A DNA stretch of 64,000 nucleotides. Source: Azospirillum thermophilum. GTDB lineage: Bacteria > Pseudomonadota > Alphaproteobacteria > Azospirillales > Azospirillaceae. A model generated the notes under the pieces. It made no database searches. It saw only the letters and a list, made by a program, of their open reading frames with translations, and had not been told where the DNA came from. The stretch's first letter is position 1, and the number at the start of each line of letters is the position of its first letter. The DNA lies in the NCBI RefSeq assembly GCF_003130795.1, contig NZ_CP029356.1, positions 456,501 to 520,500 on the forward strand, in the 5' to 3' direction. The position numbers and the translations under genes were made by a program. This document shows positions 8,837 through 16,343 of the stretch, piece by piece.

Positions 8837-9823
8837 TCAGAACCTGTAGTTCCGGATGGCGTCGATCTTGTCCTGGCCGAACTTCCTGGCGTACTCGGCA
8901 TAGGCCGGCTTCAGCGCCTCCTGGAAGGCGGCGACGTCGACGTCGGTGACCACCTCCATGCCCTGGCGCTTCAGCTCCTCGATGCCGTTGGCGGCGTCGT
9001 CCTCGGCCTTCTTGCGCATGGCCTTGGCGCCGGCCAGCGCGGCCTGCTTGAACCAGCCCTTCTCCTGGTCGTTCAGCTTGTTCCACACCGAGGGCGACAG
9101 GATGATCAGGGCCGGCGAATAGACGTGCTGCGACACCGTCAGGTACTTCTGCACCTGCGAGAACTTGGCGCCGAGGATCACGCCGATCGGGTTCTCCTGG
9201 CCGTCCACCGTGCCCTGCTGCATGGCGGTGAACAGCTCCGGAAAGGCCATGGGGGTCGGCAGCACGCCCAGCGTCTTGAAGGCCGTCATGTGCACCTGGT
9301 TCTCCATGGTGCGGATCTTCAGGCCCTTGGCGTCGGCCGGGGTCCTCACCGGCCGCTTGGCGTTGGTCAGATTGCGGAAGCCGTTCTCGCCCCAGGCCAG
9401 CGCGATCAGCCCGTGCTTGGGGAACTGGTCGAGGATCGCCTGCCCGATCGGACCGTCCAGCACGGCATGGGCGTGCTCGTAGCTCTTGAACAGGAACGGG
9501 ATGTCGGTGATCAGCGTGTCGGGAACGAAGTTGCCGACCGGGCCGGAGGAGGTGGCGACGATGTCCACCGTGCCGATCTGCGCGCCTTCCACCATCTCGC
9601 GCTCGCCGCCCAGCGCGTTGGCCGGGAACTGCTTCACCGTCCATTTTCCGCTGGACAGCTTCGCCAGCTCCTCCGCCATCGCGGTGACGCCGACGCCGTA
9701 GTGGGAGGTGGCGGGCAGCGAGTAGCCGGCCTTCAGCTCCTCCGCGGCGGCGGGCAGGGCCAGCAGGGCGGTCAGAACGGCGACGGTTCCGGCCAGCCTG
9801 CGGGCAAGCGTCTTCAGCTCCAT
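8837..9823 (-). CDS. dctP: TRAP transporter solute-binding protein (DctP family)
   Basis: Periplasmic substrate-binding subunit, 328 residues. A signal peptide is clear at residues 1-22 (basic start MELKTLARR, hydrophobic core, cleavage after LPAAA). Family features include the conserved stretch around GQENPIGVI and the R-N-x-T-N element in FRNLTNAKRP, which holds the carboxylate-binding region. The ATG at 9823 is preferred because GGGGGAGG ends 9 bases before it; the ATG at 9832 overlaps that ribosome site. First gene of the operon dctP-dctQ-dctM-aldehyde dehydrogenase-SDR. Confidence 0.93.
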   Translation of the reverse strand: MELKTLARRLAGTVAVLTALLALPAAAEELKAGYSLPATSHYGVGVTAMAEELAKLSSGKWTVKQFPANALGGEREMVEGAQIGTVDIVATSSGPVGNFVPDTLITDIPFLFKSYEHAHAVLDGPIGQAILDQFPKHGLIALAWGENGFRNLTNAKRPVRTPADAKGLKIRTMENQVHMTAFKTLGVLPTPMAFPELFTAMQQGTVDGQENPIGVILGAKFSQVQKYLTVSQHVYSPALIILSPSVWNKLNDQEKGWFKQAALAGAKAMRKKAEDDAANGIEELKRQGMEVVTDVDVAAFQEALKPAYAEYARKFGQDKIDAIRNYRF

Positions 9824-9952
9824 CAGGTGCATCCTCCCCCATATCCTCCGCTTGCGGCAGCAATCGGTCGCCGCGCGGATTGTTGATGACGGAAAGGATG
9901 TTACCCCGATATGCGAACGAATGGGATAGTTTCCTTTGCGCTGTGACGCGCA

Positions 9953-10000
9953 AACGAAAACGCGACCGGGCAGGCTCCGTTTTGCGGAACCCCGGTCGCG
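9953..10000 (-). terminator. Rho-independent terminator of the tRNA unit
   Basis: On the minus strand a 10-bp perfect stem, CGCGACCGGG pairing with CCCGGTCGCG (plus-strand 9961-9970 and 9991-10000), is followed by TTTTCGTTTG. It sits 47 bases past the 3' end of tRNA-Asp and ends the tRNA transcript before dctP. Confidence 0.85.
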
Positions 10001-10046
10001 GCGGCCATTCCCTCTCGGAAATATTCCCCCTGCGGAGGGGGGAGAA

Positions 10047-10123
<77 letters not shown>

Positions 10124-10125
10124 GC

Positions 10126-10201
10126 TGGCTCCCGATGCTGGACTCGAACCAGCGACACGCGGATTAACAGTCCGCTGCTCTACCGACTGAGCTAATCGGG
10201 A
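10126..10201 (-). tRNA. tRNA-Asn (GTT)
   Basis: A 76-base cloverleaf with encoded CCA. Acceptor TCCCGAT pairs with ATCGGGA minus the discriminator G; the anticodon stem GCGGA/TCCGC carries the loop CTGTTAA with anticodon GTT; the T arm CTGGTTCGAGTCCAG is canonical. It is the first gene of the two-tRNA unit. Confidence 0.96.
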
Positions 10202-10212
10202 ACGGAGGTCGC

Positions 10213-10241
10213 CTTATAAAGCGCCCTCCGGACCCTGGCAA
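10213..10241 (-). promoter_or_regulatory. Sigma-70 type promoter of the tRNA-Asn/Asp unit
   Basis: On the minus strand TTGCCA (10236-10241) and TATAAG (10213-10218) are separated by exactly 17 bases. The predicted start lies about 5 bases before tRNA-Asn. A GC-rich discriminator follows the -10 box, as expected for stringently controlled stable-RNA promoters. Confidence 0.8.
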
Positions 10242-10390
10242 GAGGTTTCTTTCATCCCCCCGTCATTTTTTCGGCGGAGGGCCGGGAGGCCGTGACAAAG
10301 CTCGCCGATCGCACGCCGTGGTTGACAGTCGGGGGTGGTTTCAGGTTTCTGCGCGTCCTATCCCCCCTGTCATTTCCCGCGCAGGACCCG

Positions 10391-10969
10391 ATGTCCGACG
10401 TCGTCCCCTTCGCCGCCGCCCGAGAGGCCCTGCTGGCCCGGCTGACCATGCAGCTCCCGCCCTCGTCCGAATGGGCGGGCCGGCTGATGCTGATGCCGGA
10501 GGGCACGCGGGTGGAGCCGATGCCGGCGGCCGAGGCGGCGGAGACGTTGCGCGCCTTCCGCGGCGGGCTGGGGGAGGCGATCGGCGCCGCCGCCTGTTCG
10601 CTCGGCGGCGTCTGGGTCTCGCGGGAGGACTGCCTGGACTGGGACGGGCTGCTGGCCCCGCTGGCGGTGGCCGCCGCCTATGTGGTCGGGCGCAACGCGC
10701 CGGCCGGCGGTCTGGCGGCCGAGCTGTTCCGCTGCAAGCAGGCGCTGGCCGGGTGGGGCGTGCGCGGCCTGCGCGGCGAGCCTGCCGTGGCGCGGGCCGC
10801 CGGCTATGCCGTGGTGACGGTCAGCCGTCGGCCGGACGACCAGGAGATCGTTCTCGACCGTGTGCTCGACACCTTCCGTTTCGTCATGAGCAGCCTGGGC
10901 GAACCGACGGTCGCACCCGACGACCTCGACCGCCGCCTCGTCCGTCGCGCGGTGCCGGCCCGGCGATGA
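10391..10969 (+). CDS. Hypothetical protein, 192 aa
   Basis: Unrecognised soluble protein. It starts MSDVVPFAAARE, has no signal peptide, is alanine-rich and mostly helical by composition, and ends in a basic tail VRRAVPARR. AGGA lies shortly before the ATG at 10391; an in-frame extension to 10292 has no ribosome site and would intrude on the tRNA upstream region. It converges with the repetitive Gly/Pro protein gene at 11007. Codon use is normal for the window, so I take it as real. Confidence 0.6.
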   Translation: MSDVVPFAAAREALLARLTMQLPPSSEWAGRLMLMPEGTRVEPMPAAEAAETLRAFRGGLGEAIGAAACSLGGVWVSREDCLDWDGLLAPLAVAAAYVVGRNAPAGGLAAELFRCKQALAGWGVRGLRGEPAVARAAGYAVVTVSRRPDDQEIVLDRVLDTFRFVMSSLGEPTVAPDDLDRRLVRRAVPARR

Positions 10970-11006
10970 CCGGCATGATGGCTAACACGGCCGGACGGCC
11001 CGGTGG

Positions 11007-11720
11007 CTAGACCGTCACCGAAACCAGGGCGCCGGTGCTGCCGCCGAAAGACCCCCCGCCGGCGGCCGGCGGACCGGTGATGCCCGTCGGGCCGCCGGAG
11101 GGGGCGCCTCCGCCGCTCGATGGGGCGATGCCAACGGCTCCCGCCGGTCCCCCGCTGGCCGCGCCGCTTGCCCAACCGCCCCCCGTCCCGCCGCCGGCCG
11201 GTACCGCAGCCCCGAAGGCAGGGGAGGCGCCATAGCCGGGAAGGCCAAGGCTCGGGCCATCTCCCGCCGTTCCGCTCCCGGAGGCCCGGCCGGCCGCCGA
11301 ACGCTCGCCGCCAGCAGCGGTCGCGGTCCTGGCGTCACCAGCAGCCGTCTGGCCGGCGGTCTCGTCCTGTCGGGCGGTCTCGCCCTGCCTGGCGGTCAGC
11401 CGGCTTGCGGCGCGGCGATACTCTTCCACCACGCGGGCCGACGGAATCTGGGATTGGGTTTCGCCGGTGTCGGTGTCGCGGAAATAGAGCACCGCGACGC
11501 GGGCGAGCTGGTCGTAGCGCAGGAAGGGACTGATGTAGCCACCGCCGGACGACCCGCCGGTCGGCGCGTCGGAACTCGCGGCGCCGCCGGACGGCGGTCC
11601 GGGCTGCACTCCGGACTGCGATGCGGACGGGGCGGCAACAGGGACGGGACCGGCCGGAGCCTCGGTCAGGGGGGCTACGCCGCGGCTTACCGGTACGCTG
11701 GAAACACTGCGGATTTCCAT
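11007..11720 (-). CDS. Low-complexity protein with a FlaG-like core
   Basis: 237 residues. The N-terminal third and the last 120 residues are Gly/Pro/Ala/Ser-rich and disordered-looking. Residues about 63-105 are different: SPFLRYDQLARVAVLYFRDT followed by TGETQSQIPSARVVEEYRR. The pattern 'hydrophobic strand, D-T-x-TGE, Q-IPS, helix' is that of FlaG-type proteins (D-x-TGEVIRQIP). This suggests a flagellum-associated or FlaG-derived protein, as inference only; no other flagellar genes are visible nearby. GGGAGG sits 5 bases before the ATG at 11720. The next leftward gene upstream, at 11827, encodes another small Gln-rich protein. Confidence 0.6.
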   Translation of the reverse strand: MEIRSVSSVPVSRGVAPLTEAPAGPVPVAAPSASQSGVQPGPPSGGAASSDAPTGGSSGGGYISPFLRYDQLARVAVLYFRDTDTGETQSQIPSARVVEEYRRAASRLTARQGETARQDETAGQTAAGDARTATAAGGERSAAGRASGSGTAGDGPSLGLPGYGASPAFGAAVPAGGGTGGGWASGAASGGPAGAVGIAPSSGGGAPSGGPTGITGPPAAGGGSFGGSTGALVSVTV

Positions 11721-11826
11721 CGGTGCCTCCCGCCGTTCCCTGTCCGCATGGGCCGGCCCGTCCGGGGTCGGATCCCGGATCGGTCCTGCCGCGACCGTGA
11801 CGGGCCGCTTCGTCGCCCCCGGTCGG

Positions 11827-12054
11827 TCAGACCGAGATGTTCAGGTTCTGGCCACGCGTCGGCGTCGTGTTGCCGCCGGTCGCGGTGCTCGCCTGCGCTT
11901 GTTGCTGGCGGCGCGTACGCTCCGTCTCGTCCTGCTGCTGGGCTTCGGCCTGCTGGGTGGGTTGGGTCTGCTGAACGGCGGCCGGGCCGCTGCTCAGCGG
12001 AGTGGAGTAAGGCTGCGGGTAGGACCCGTAGCCGCCGACGCTGCTGACGCCCAT
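11827..12054 (-). CDS. Small Gln/Thr-rich hypothetical protein, 75 aa
   Basis: Starts MGVSSVGGYGSYPQPYS and continues with Pro/Ser and a Gln-rich middle (PTQQAEAQQQ), ending in TRGQNLNISV. No signal peptide or membrane segment. The ATG at 12054 was chosen because GGGAG lies about 9 bases upstream. The C-terminal hydrophobic tail 'LNISV' and the position just before the FlaG-like gene on the same strand (106 bases apart) hint that the two are related, but no function can be given. Confidence 0.55.
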   Translation of the reverse strand: MGVSSVGGYGSYPQPYSTPLSSGPAAVQQTQPTQQAEAQQQDETERTRRQQQAQASTATGGNTTPTRGQNLNISV

Positions 12055-12309
12055 GATATGATTCTCCCTCGGCCTCATCGGACCTATCCGAAAGAGTAGG
12101 CAATTTTTGCCCGCCTTTCAAGGGAACTGGCGTCGCAGGAGACTCGTCCTGCGGGAATCGGCGGTTTCCGGGCCCGGAGACGGCCCGCCGATCCGCTCCC
12201 GTTCGACCACCGCGCGACCCTGCCGCGGCCCCGGCTGGAATAAACCGACTCGGGGTGATTGACGGGGCGCACTATCGGATCCACCATCAAAGCCGGTACG
12301 AAACTTTGC

Positions 12310-12324
12310 GAAAGGAGGTGATCC
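12310..12324 (+). promoter_or_regulatory. Exceptionally long Shine-Dalgarno sequence
   Basis: GAAAGGAGGTGATCC is a 15-base match to the reverse complement of the conserved 16S rRNA 3' end (GGATCACCTCCTTTC, established knowledge). The GGAGG core ends 7 bases before the ATG at 12326. Ordinary genes in this window show only 4-6 matching bases. Confidence 0.85.
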
Positions 12325-12325
12325 G

Positions 12326-12502
12326 ATGTCTCATGGAGCCAGCCCGGTCGTAGCCGCGCTGTTCGGTCTTGCCGCTCTCCTGACGGCAGGGGTCGCCAAC
12401 GCGGACTGCTCGCCCACCCACAGCGCGAGCACCTCCACCCCACCGGCTGCCGACGGCAAGGCCGGACCGACGACGCCGACCCGCGGGTCGGTGCCCGGCT
12501 GA
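12326..12502 (+). CDS. Small secreted peptide precursor, 58 aa
   Basis: An ATG directly after a 15-base Shine-Dalgarno match opens a 58-codon frame. Residues 1-26 look like a signal peptide: short polar start, core VVAALFGLAALLTAG, then VANA as a cleavage site. The mature part would be about 32 residues, DCSPTHSAS followed by a Thr/Pro/Gly-rich low-complexity stretch with a single Cys. No family recognised. A terminator follows 53 bases downstream, so it appears to be a one-gene transcript. About 89 bases upstream GGAATAAA (12237-12244) could be part of an alternative sigma factor promoter, but no matching -10 box is convincing. Confidence 0.6.
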   Translation: MSHGASPVVAALFGLAALLTAGVANADCSPTHSASTSTPPAADGKAGPTTPTRGSVPG

Positions 12503-12555
12503 ACCAGCGGCTGCGGGGTCGGAACAGGATCCGACCGGCAGCACCCATGTCCAAG

Positions 12556-12593
12556 CGGGCCGCCTTCCTCACCGGGGGCGGCCCGTTTTCTTT
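12556..12593 (+). terminator. Rho-independent terminator after the small secreted peptide gene
   Basis: The stem CGGGCCGCC (12556-12564) pairs with GGCGGCCCG (12577-12585) around a 12-base loop and is followed by TTTTCTTT. It terminates rightward transcription from the 58-codon gene. Confidence 0.85.
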
Positions 12594-12885
12594 CCGGGTC
12601 GCAAATTCTTCCGGATCATAAGAATTTATTTGCATTCTATGTATTTCGCCGGCGGCGGAGCCGTGGCGGGTGGATTTTACTGTCGCCCGGTCAGTCCATT
12701 TATGTCGGCTCGCCCGTGACAATGCTGCGAAGTCGGTTCCGGACGCTTCGCGACGGATGGTTTGATCTTGAACAACCCCTGGTATCTCGTGAATATCCGG
12801 ACGAATGACGCCGGAAGAGGCAACCCTTTGGCGTCAGCGTTCTCACCGACCGGGCCGCCGGCCCCGCCATATCAGGGGACATCGC
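12594..12885. other. Non-coding stretch upstream of the carbonic-anhydrase-like gene
   Basis: No gene with support on either strand. The first part is clearly AT-richer than the window (around 12600-12655) and holds the perfect inverted repeat listed separately. It probably contains the promoter of the downstream gene, but I see no convincing -35/-10 pair. Confidence 0.5.
12603..12627. repeat. Perfect inverted repeat in an AT-rich patch
   Basis: AAATTCTT (12603-12610) and AAGAATTT (12620-12627) are exact inverted copies with a 9-base spacer. No T tract follows in the right place for a terminator. It could be a dimeric regulator site for the carbonic-anhydrase-like gene 260 bases downstream; that is a guess. 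Confidence 0.5.
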
Positions 12886-13437
12886 ATGCACCATCCCGAG
12901 CATACCCACGGCTGCTGCCACGCCGAGCACAACTCGCGCCGCACGTTCCTGAAGCTGGCGACGCTGAGCGCCGGCGTCGCCCTGCTGTCGCCGATGGTGG
13001 CGGGCAGCGCCCGCGCCGCCGGCAACGTCGAGGCGCTGCTGCTGTCCTGCATGGACTATCGCCTGATGGACGAGGTCGCCGCCTACATGCAGGGCCGCAA
13101 CCTGCTGAACAACTACGACCACATCGTGCTGGCCGGTGCCAGCCTGGGCGCGCTGACCGACAAGAAGCCGGCCTGGAACGAGGCCTTCTGGGACCATGTC
13201 GCGGTCGCCAAGGACCTGCACCACATCAAGAAGGTGATCGTCATGGATCACCGCGACTGCGGCGCCTACAAGGTCTTCCTCGGCATGGACCTGAAGGACG
13301 ACAAGGCCAAGGAGGCCGAGGTGCACGGCCAGTACCTGACCAAGCTCGGTGCGATGATCAGGCAGAAGCACCCCGACCTGGAGGTCGAACTGCTGCTGAT
13401 GGGCCTGGACGGCAAGGTGGAGCCGGTCGGCGCCTGA
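12886..13437 (+). CDS. Tat-exported beta-carbonic-anhydrase-like protein
   Basis: 183 residues. The first 16 residues are rich in His and Cys (MHHPEHTHGCCHAEH), followed by a twin-arginine signal SRRTFLK at 17-23 and a hydrophobic stretch ending in SARAA. The rest has the beta-carbonic-anhydrase zinc site: Cys55-x-Asp57-x-Arg59 in LLSCMDYR and His122-x2-Cys125 in MDHRDCGAYK. The protein is shorter than typical beta enzymes (about 200-220 residues). It is probably folded with its metal in the cytoplasm and exported to the periplasm by Tat. AGGGGA precedes the ATG at 12886. Single-gene transcript: terminator directly downstream. Whether it hydrates CO2 is untested; the family also contains non-carbonic-anhydrase members. 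Confidence 0.85.
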   Translation: MHHPEHTHGCCHAEHNSRRTFLKLATLSAGVALLSPMVAGSARAAGNVEALLLSCMDYRLMDEVAAYMQGRNLLNNYDHIVLAGASLGALTDKKPAWNEAFWDHVAVAKDLHHIKKVIVMDHRDCGAYKVFLGMDLKDDKAKEAEVHGQYLTKLGAMIRQKHPDLEVELLLMGLDGKVEPVGA

Positions 13438-13473
13438 CCGGCGGCGGCCCCCGGAAGGGGGCGGGCAGGAACG

Positions 13474-13522
13474 GAACCGGCGCCTGCCACCCCGGCCGGG
13501 GTGGGGCGCCGGTTCTCATTTT
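13474..13522 (+). terminator. Terminator after the carbonic-anhydrase-like gene
   Basis: An 11-bp perfect stem, GAACCGGCGCC (13474-13484) with GGCGCCGGTTC (13505-13515), encloses an inner CCCC/GGGG hairpin and is followed by TCATTTT. It ends the rightward transcript before the convergent S41 protease gene. Confidence 0.8.
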
Positions 13523-13558
13523 GGGGGCTCGCCCGCTGTCGCGGGACGGCCGCGCCCG

Positions 13559-14986
13559 TCAGTCGTGGCTGCCGACCAGCGTTCCGGTCAGCCGGGTGCG
13601 GATGGCGGTGACCGCGCATTCCAGCGGGCGGTCGGCGTCCGGCTTCGACTGGTTGGCCGCCACCTCCGGGCACATGTCCTCCATCTTCCAGGTGCGGACG
13701 GGCGGCGGCGGCGGGGCGTGCGGGTCGCAGGTGGCCGGGTCGGGGTGGGTCTCCTCGGCGTTGCCGTTGGCCGGCTTGATTTCCAGGTTCGGGGAAACGC
13801 CGAAGCAGTCCACCAGGGCGCCGGACGGCCGGAAGTAGCGGGCGGTGGTCAGCCGGATGCCGGTGTCGGCGCTGAGCGAGGAGATGGTCTGCACCGAGCC
13901 CTTGCCGTAGGAGCGGGTGCCGAACAGCAGGGCCCGCCCGTGGTCCTGCAGGGCGCCGGCGACGATCTCCGACGCCGAGGCCGAGCCGCTGTTGATCAGC
14001 AGCACGATCGGCAGGCCGGGCAGCAGGTCGCCGGCGGTGCCGTGATGGGCGCGCGTCTCGTCGGGGTCGCGGCCGCGCACGGTGACGATGTCCACCGCCT
14101 CCAGGAAGCGGTCGGCGACGTTGACCGCCTGCTCCAGCAAGCCGCCGGGATTGTTGCGCAGGTCGACCACCGCACCGGCCAGCCGGCCGTTGGTCTGGCG
14201 CCGCATGTCCTCCACCGCCGCGTCGAGCGCGGTCGAGGTCTGCTGGTTGAAAGTGGCGATGCGGATATAGGCGACGTCGCCCTCCAGCCGGTAGCGCACC
14301 GGGTGGATCTTGACGATGGCGCGGGTCAGCGACACCCGGGTGGTCGGGTCGTTGGCGCCGCGCCGCAGCGTCAGGGCGACCGAGGTACCGACCGGCCCGC
14401 GCATGCGCGCCACCGCATCCTGCAGGTTCATGCCCTTGACCGCCACCTCGTCGATGCGGGCGATCAGGTCGCCGGCGCGCAGGCCGGCGCGGGCGGCGGG
14501 GGAGCCGTCGATGGGCGAGACGACGCGGATCAGCCCGCTGTCCTCGTCCATCGTCACCTCGATGCCGAGCCCGCCGAACTCGCCCTGCGTCTGCTCGCGG
14601 ATGTAGCGGTAGCGCTCGGAGTCGAGGAAGCTGGAATAGGGGTCGAGCGAGCCCAGCATGCTGTCCAGCGCGGCCTCGGTCAGGGCGCGGTCGCCGGCAT
14701 GGGAGTTCTCGGCCTTCTTCTTCTGCAGGCCGGCCACCGCCTTGTCGACGAGATACTGCGGGTCGAAGGGCTTCACATGTTCGGTCAGGACCCGCCGCAT
14801 GGCGTCGGAGAACAACACGTAGTTGCGGTCCGAGGAGGACAGCGCGCCATAGCCGCGGACCTTGGCGAATTCGGTCCTGTACCGGTCGAGCGCCGCCACG
14901 GTGTCGGCCCGGCTGGTCGGCGCGACCGCGCAGGCCGGCCCCATGGCCACCATCATCAGCAGCAGAGCCGCCAGCAGTTTCGCCAT
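13559..14986 (-). CDS. S41 family carboxyl-terminal processing protease
   Basis: Periplasmic serine protease of the CtpA/Prc group, 475 residues. Residues 1-20 form a signal peptide. A PDZ domain follows from about 125 to 215 (GEFGGLGIEV start). The protease core contains VDLRNNPGGLL near residue 290, the nucleophile Ser in INSGSASASEIV and the Lys of the Ser-Lys dyad in GTRSYGKGSVQ, about 25 residues later. The C-terminal 70 residues carry extra Cys and a Pro run. It was started at the ATG at 14986 to place the signal peptide at the N terminus. The gene stands alone; likely role is processing or quality control of envelope proteins. Confidence 0.92.
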   Translation of the reverse strand: MAKLLAALLLMMVAMGPACAVAPTSRADTVAALDRYRTEFAKVRGYGALSSSDRNYVLFSDAMRRVLTEHVKPFDPQYLVDKAVAGLQKKKAENSHAGDRALTEAALDSMLGSLDPYSSFLDSERYRYIREQTQGEFGGLGIEVTMDEDSGLIRVVSPIDGSPAARAGLRAGDLIARIDEVAVKGMNLQDAVARMRGPVGTSVALTLRRGANDPTTRVSLTRAIVKIHPVRYRLEGDVAYIRIATFNQQTSTALDAAVEDMRRQTNGRLAGAVVDLRNNPGGLLEQAVNVADRFLEAVDIVTVRGRDPDETRAHHGTAGDLLPGLPIVLLINSGSASASEIVAGALQDHGRALLFGTRSYGKGSVQTISSLSADTGIRLTTARYFRPSGALVDCFGVSPNLEIKPANGNAEETHPDPATCDPHAPPPPPVRTWKMEDMCPEVAANQSKPDADRPLECAVTAIRTRLTGTLVGSHD

Positions 14987-15235
14987 CCTTGGCCCCTTTC
15001 GACTATCCGGTCCGGCCGGCGGGTTCGACAGCATCAAGATAACATACCAGCGGTTCAGCGGATCAGACGAGTCAGAACGCCGCCGGCACGGGGGCGTGCC
15101 GACGGCATCGGGGTGACCCTAGCATGCCGTTGCGCCGATCTCCAAGGCTGCCCGGCACGGAGTTCCCGTAGGGGCGGCCTCACGGTTCTGCAACGGCAGG
15201 GTGCAGTGCAAGGAGGCAAGGGGGCAGCCGGCGGG

Positions 15236-15958
15236 TCAGTAGGCTCCCCGGCCGGTGACCATGACGGCGGCGGTGCGCAGCAGGATGCGGATGTCGCCCC
15301 AGAAGGTCCAGCCCACCGCATAGGCGGTGTCGAGCTGCACCCGGCGGACATAGTCCACGTCGTTGCGCCCGCTGACCTGCCACAGGCCGGTCAGGCCGGG
15401 CCGGCAGCGCAGGTAGAAGGGATAGCAGGCCTGATAGTAGCCGATCTCGTCCTCCACGATGGGGCGCGGGCCGACCAGGCTCATGTCGCCGCGCAGCACG
15501 TTGAAGAGCTGCGGCAGCTCGTCCAGGCTGGAGCGGCGCAGGAAGCGGCCGACCGGGGTGATTCGCGGGTCGTTGCGCAGCTTGCGCGTCGCCAGCCATT
15601 CCGCCCGCGCCGTGGCGTCGCGCGCCAGGAGCTCCTCCAGCACCTCGCCGGAGTTGACCACCATCGACCGGAACTTCAGGCAGGTGAAGGATCGGCCGCC
15701 GACGCCGATCCGCTTGTGCCCGAACACCGCCGGGCCGCCGTCGCGCACGATCAGCAGGGCGATCAGCAGCATCAGCGGTCCGAAAAGCAGCAGAAGTCCG
15801 AGAGCGCCGACGACGTCGAACGCCCGCTTGACCCGATTCCGGCACAGCGGCTCCGTCGCCGGCAGGCGCGCCACGGCGTCCTCGGCCGACGCGGCGCCGG
15901 CGAGATCGACGGGGTCCAACCGGGGGACGCCCAGCCGGACGGACTGCGGAAGTGCCAT
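15236..15958 (-). CDS. Bacterial sugar transferase (ExoY-like undecaprenyl-phosphate glycosyl-1-P transferase)
   Basis: Predicted to prime polysaccharide synthesis by moving a sugar-1-phosphate from a nucleotide sugar to undecaprenyl phosphate at the inner membrane. The 240-residue protein is the short form: one hydrophobic segment at about 52-75 and then the catalytic domain with KFRSM, RITPVGRFLRRSSLDELPQ, LVGPRP and GLTGLWQVSGRN. The large five-helix N-terminal part of WbaP/GumD enzymes is absent. GAGAGGAA precedes the ATG at 15958. It is isolated, with no other polysaccharide genes next to it, so it may serve an unlinked exopolysaccharide cluster. Confidence 0.92.
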   Translation of the reverse strand: MALPQSVRLGVPRLDPVDLAGAASAEDAVARLPATEPLCRNRVKRAFDVVGALGLLLLFGPLMLLIALLIVRDGGPAVFGHKRIGVGGRSFTCLKFRSMVVNSGEVLEELLARDATARAEWLATRKLRNDPRITPVGRFLRRSSLDELPQLFNVLRGDMSLVGPRPIVEDEIGYYQACYPFYLRCRPGLTGLWQVSGRNDVDYVRRVQLDTAYAVGWTFWGDIRILLRTAAVMVTGRGAY

Positions 15959-16343
15959 CTGTTCCTCTCGGTTCGCAATTGAACGGTGCGCGCATGGCAA
16001 CACAGGCAGCCGCAGGTTTGTTCGCCCGCATCGGCGGAAGACGGTGGCAACGGCGCGGTACGCCGGTGGGAGGGGATGTCCGGAGGAGCAACCCGCCCGG
16101 TGATTGCTGGTCCTCCGGATCATGGGGGCGCGGTCCGGATTCGGGGTGCGGCAAGGGCGCCGCACCGCCCGGCTGCCCGTCCGTCCGGCTCCCGCACCGG
16201 CGCAACCGCAGCCATGCAGGAATCCGGGTTCCCAGGCTGAACGGTTGCGCTGCAGCCTGTTCAGGAGCTATAGCCTCGACGCCCCCGCCCGGGGGCCGCC
16301 CGGAAGCGGTCATGCCGGCCGCCGGAGAAAGGGATTTCCCGCC
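15959..16343. other. 385-base intergenic region between divergent genes
   Basis: No supportable gene on either strand. It must hold the promoters of the leftward sugar transferase and the rightward terC. Close to the sugar transferase start GTTC-GCAATT-GAAC forms a small inverted repeat (15970-15983). I see no clear -35/-10 pair. Confidence 0.4.

Noticed and set aside
5170..8949. A very long plus-strand open frame (about 1259 codons) opposite the TRAP/aldehyde dehydrogenase genes
   Set aside because: It is a mirror of strongly GC-biased third positions in the minus-strand genes; the translation is low-complexity His/Gln/Arg/Asp-rich with no family motif, while the opposite strand has five recognisable genes.
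13559..14986. Lipobox in the S41 protease signal peptide (GPAC)
   Set aside because: The residues before the Cys do not fit the lipobox consensus (needs Leu-like at -3), so an ordinary signal peptide is more likely.
16104..16343. N-terminal extension of TerC to an ATG at 16104
   Set aside because: The 80 extra residues are Arg/Pro-rich without a membrane segment, whereas the family starts directly before the first helix at the GTG 16344.
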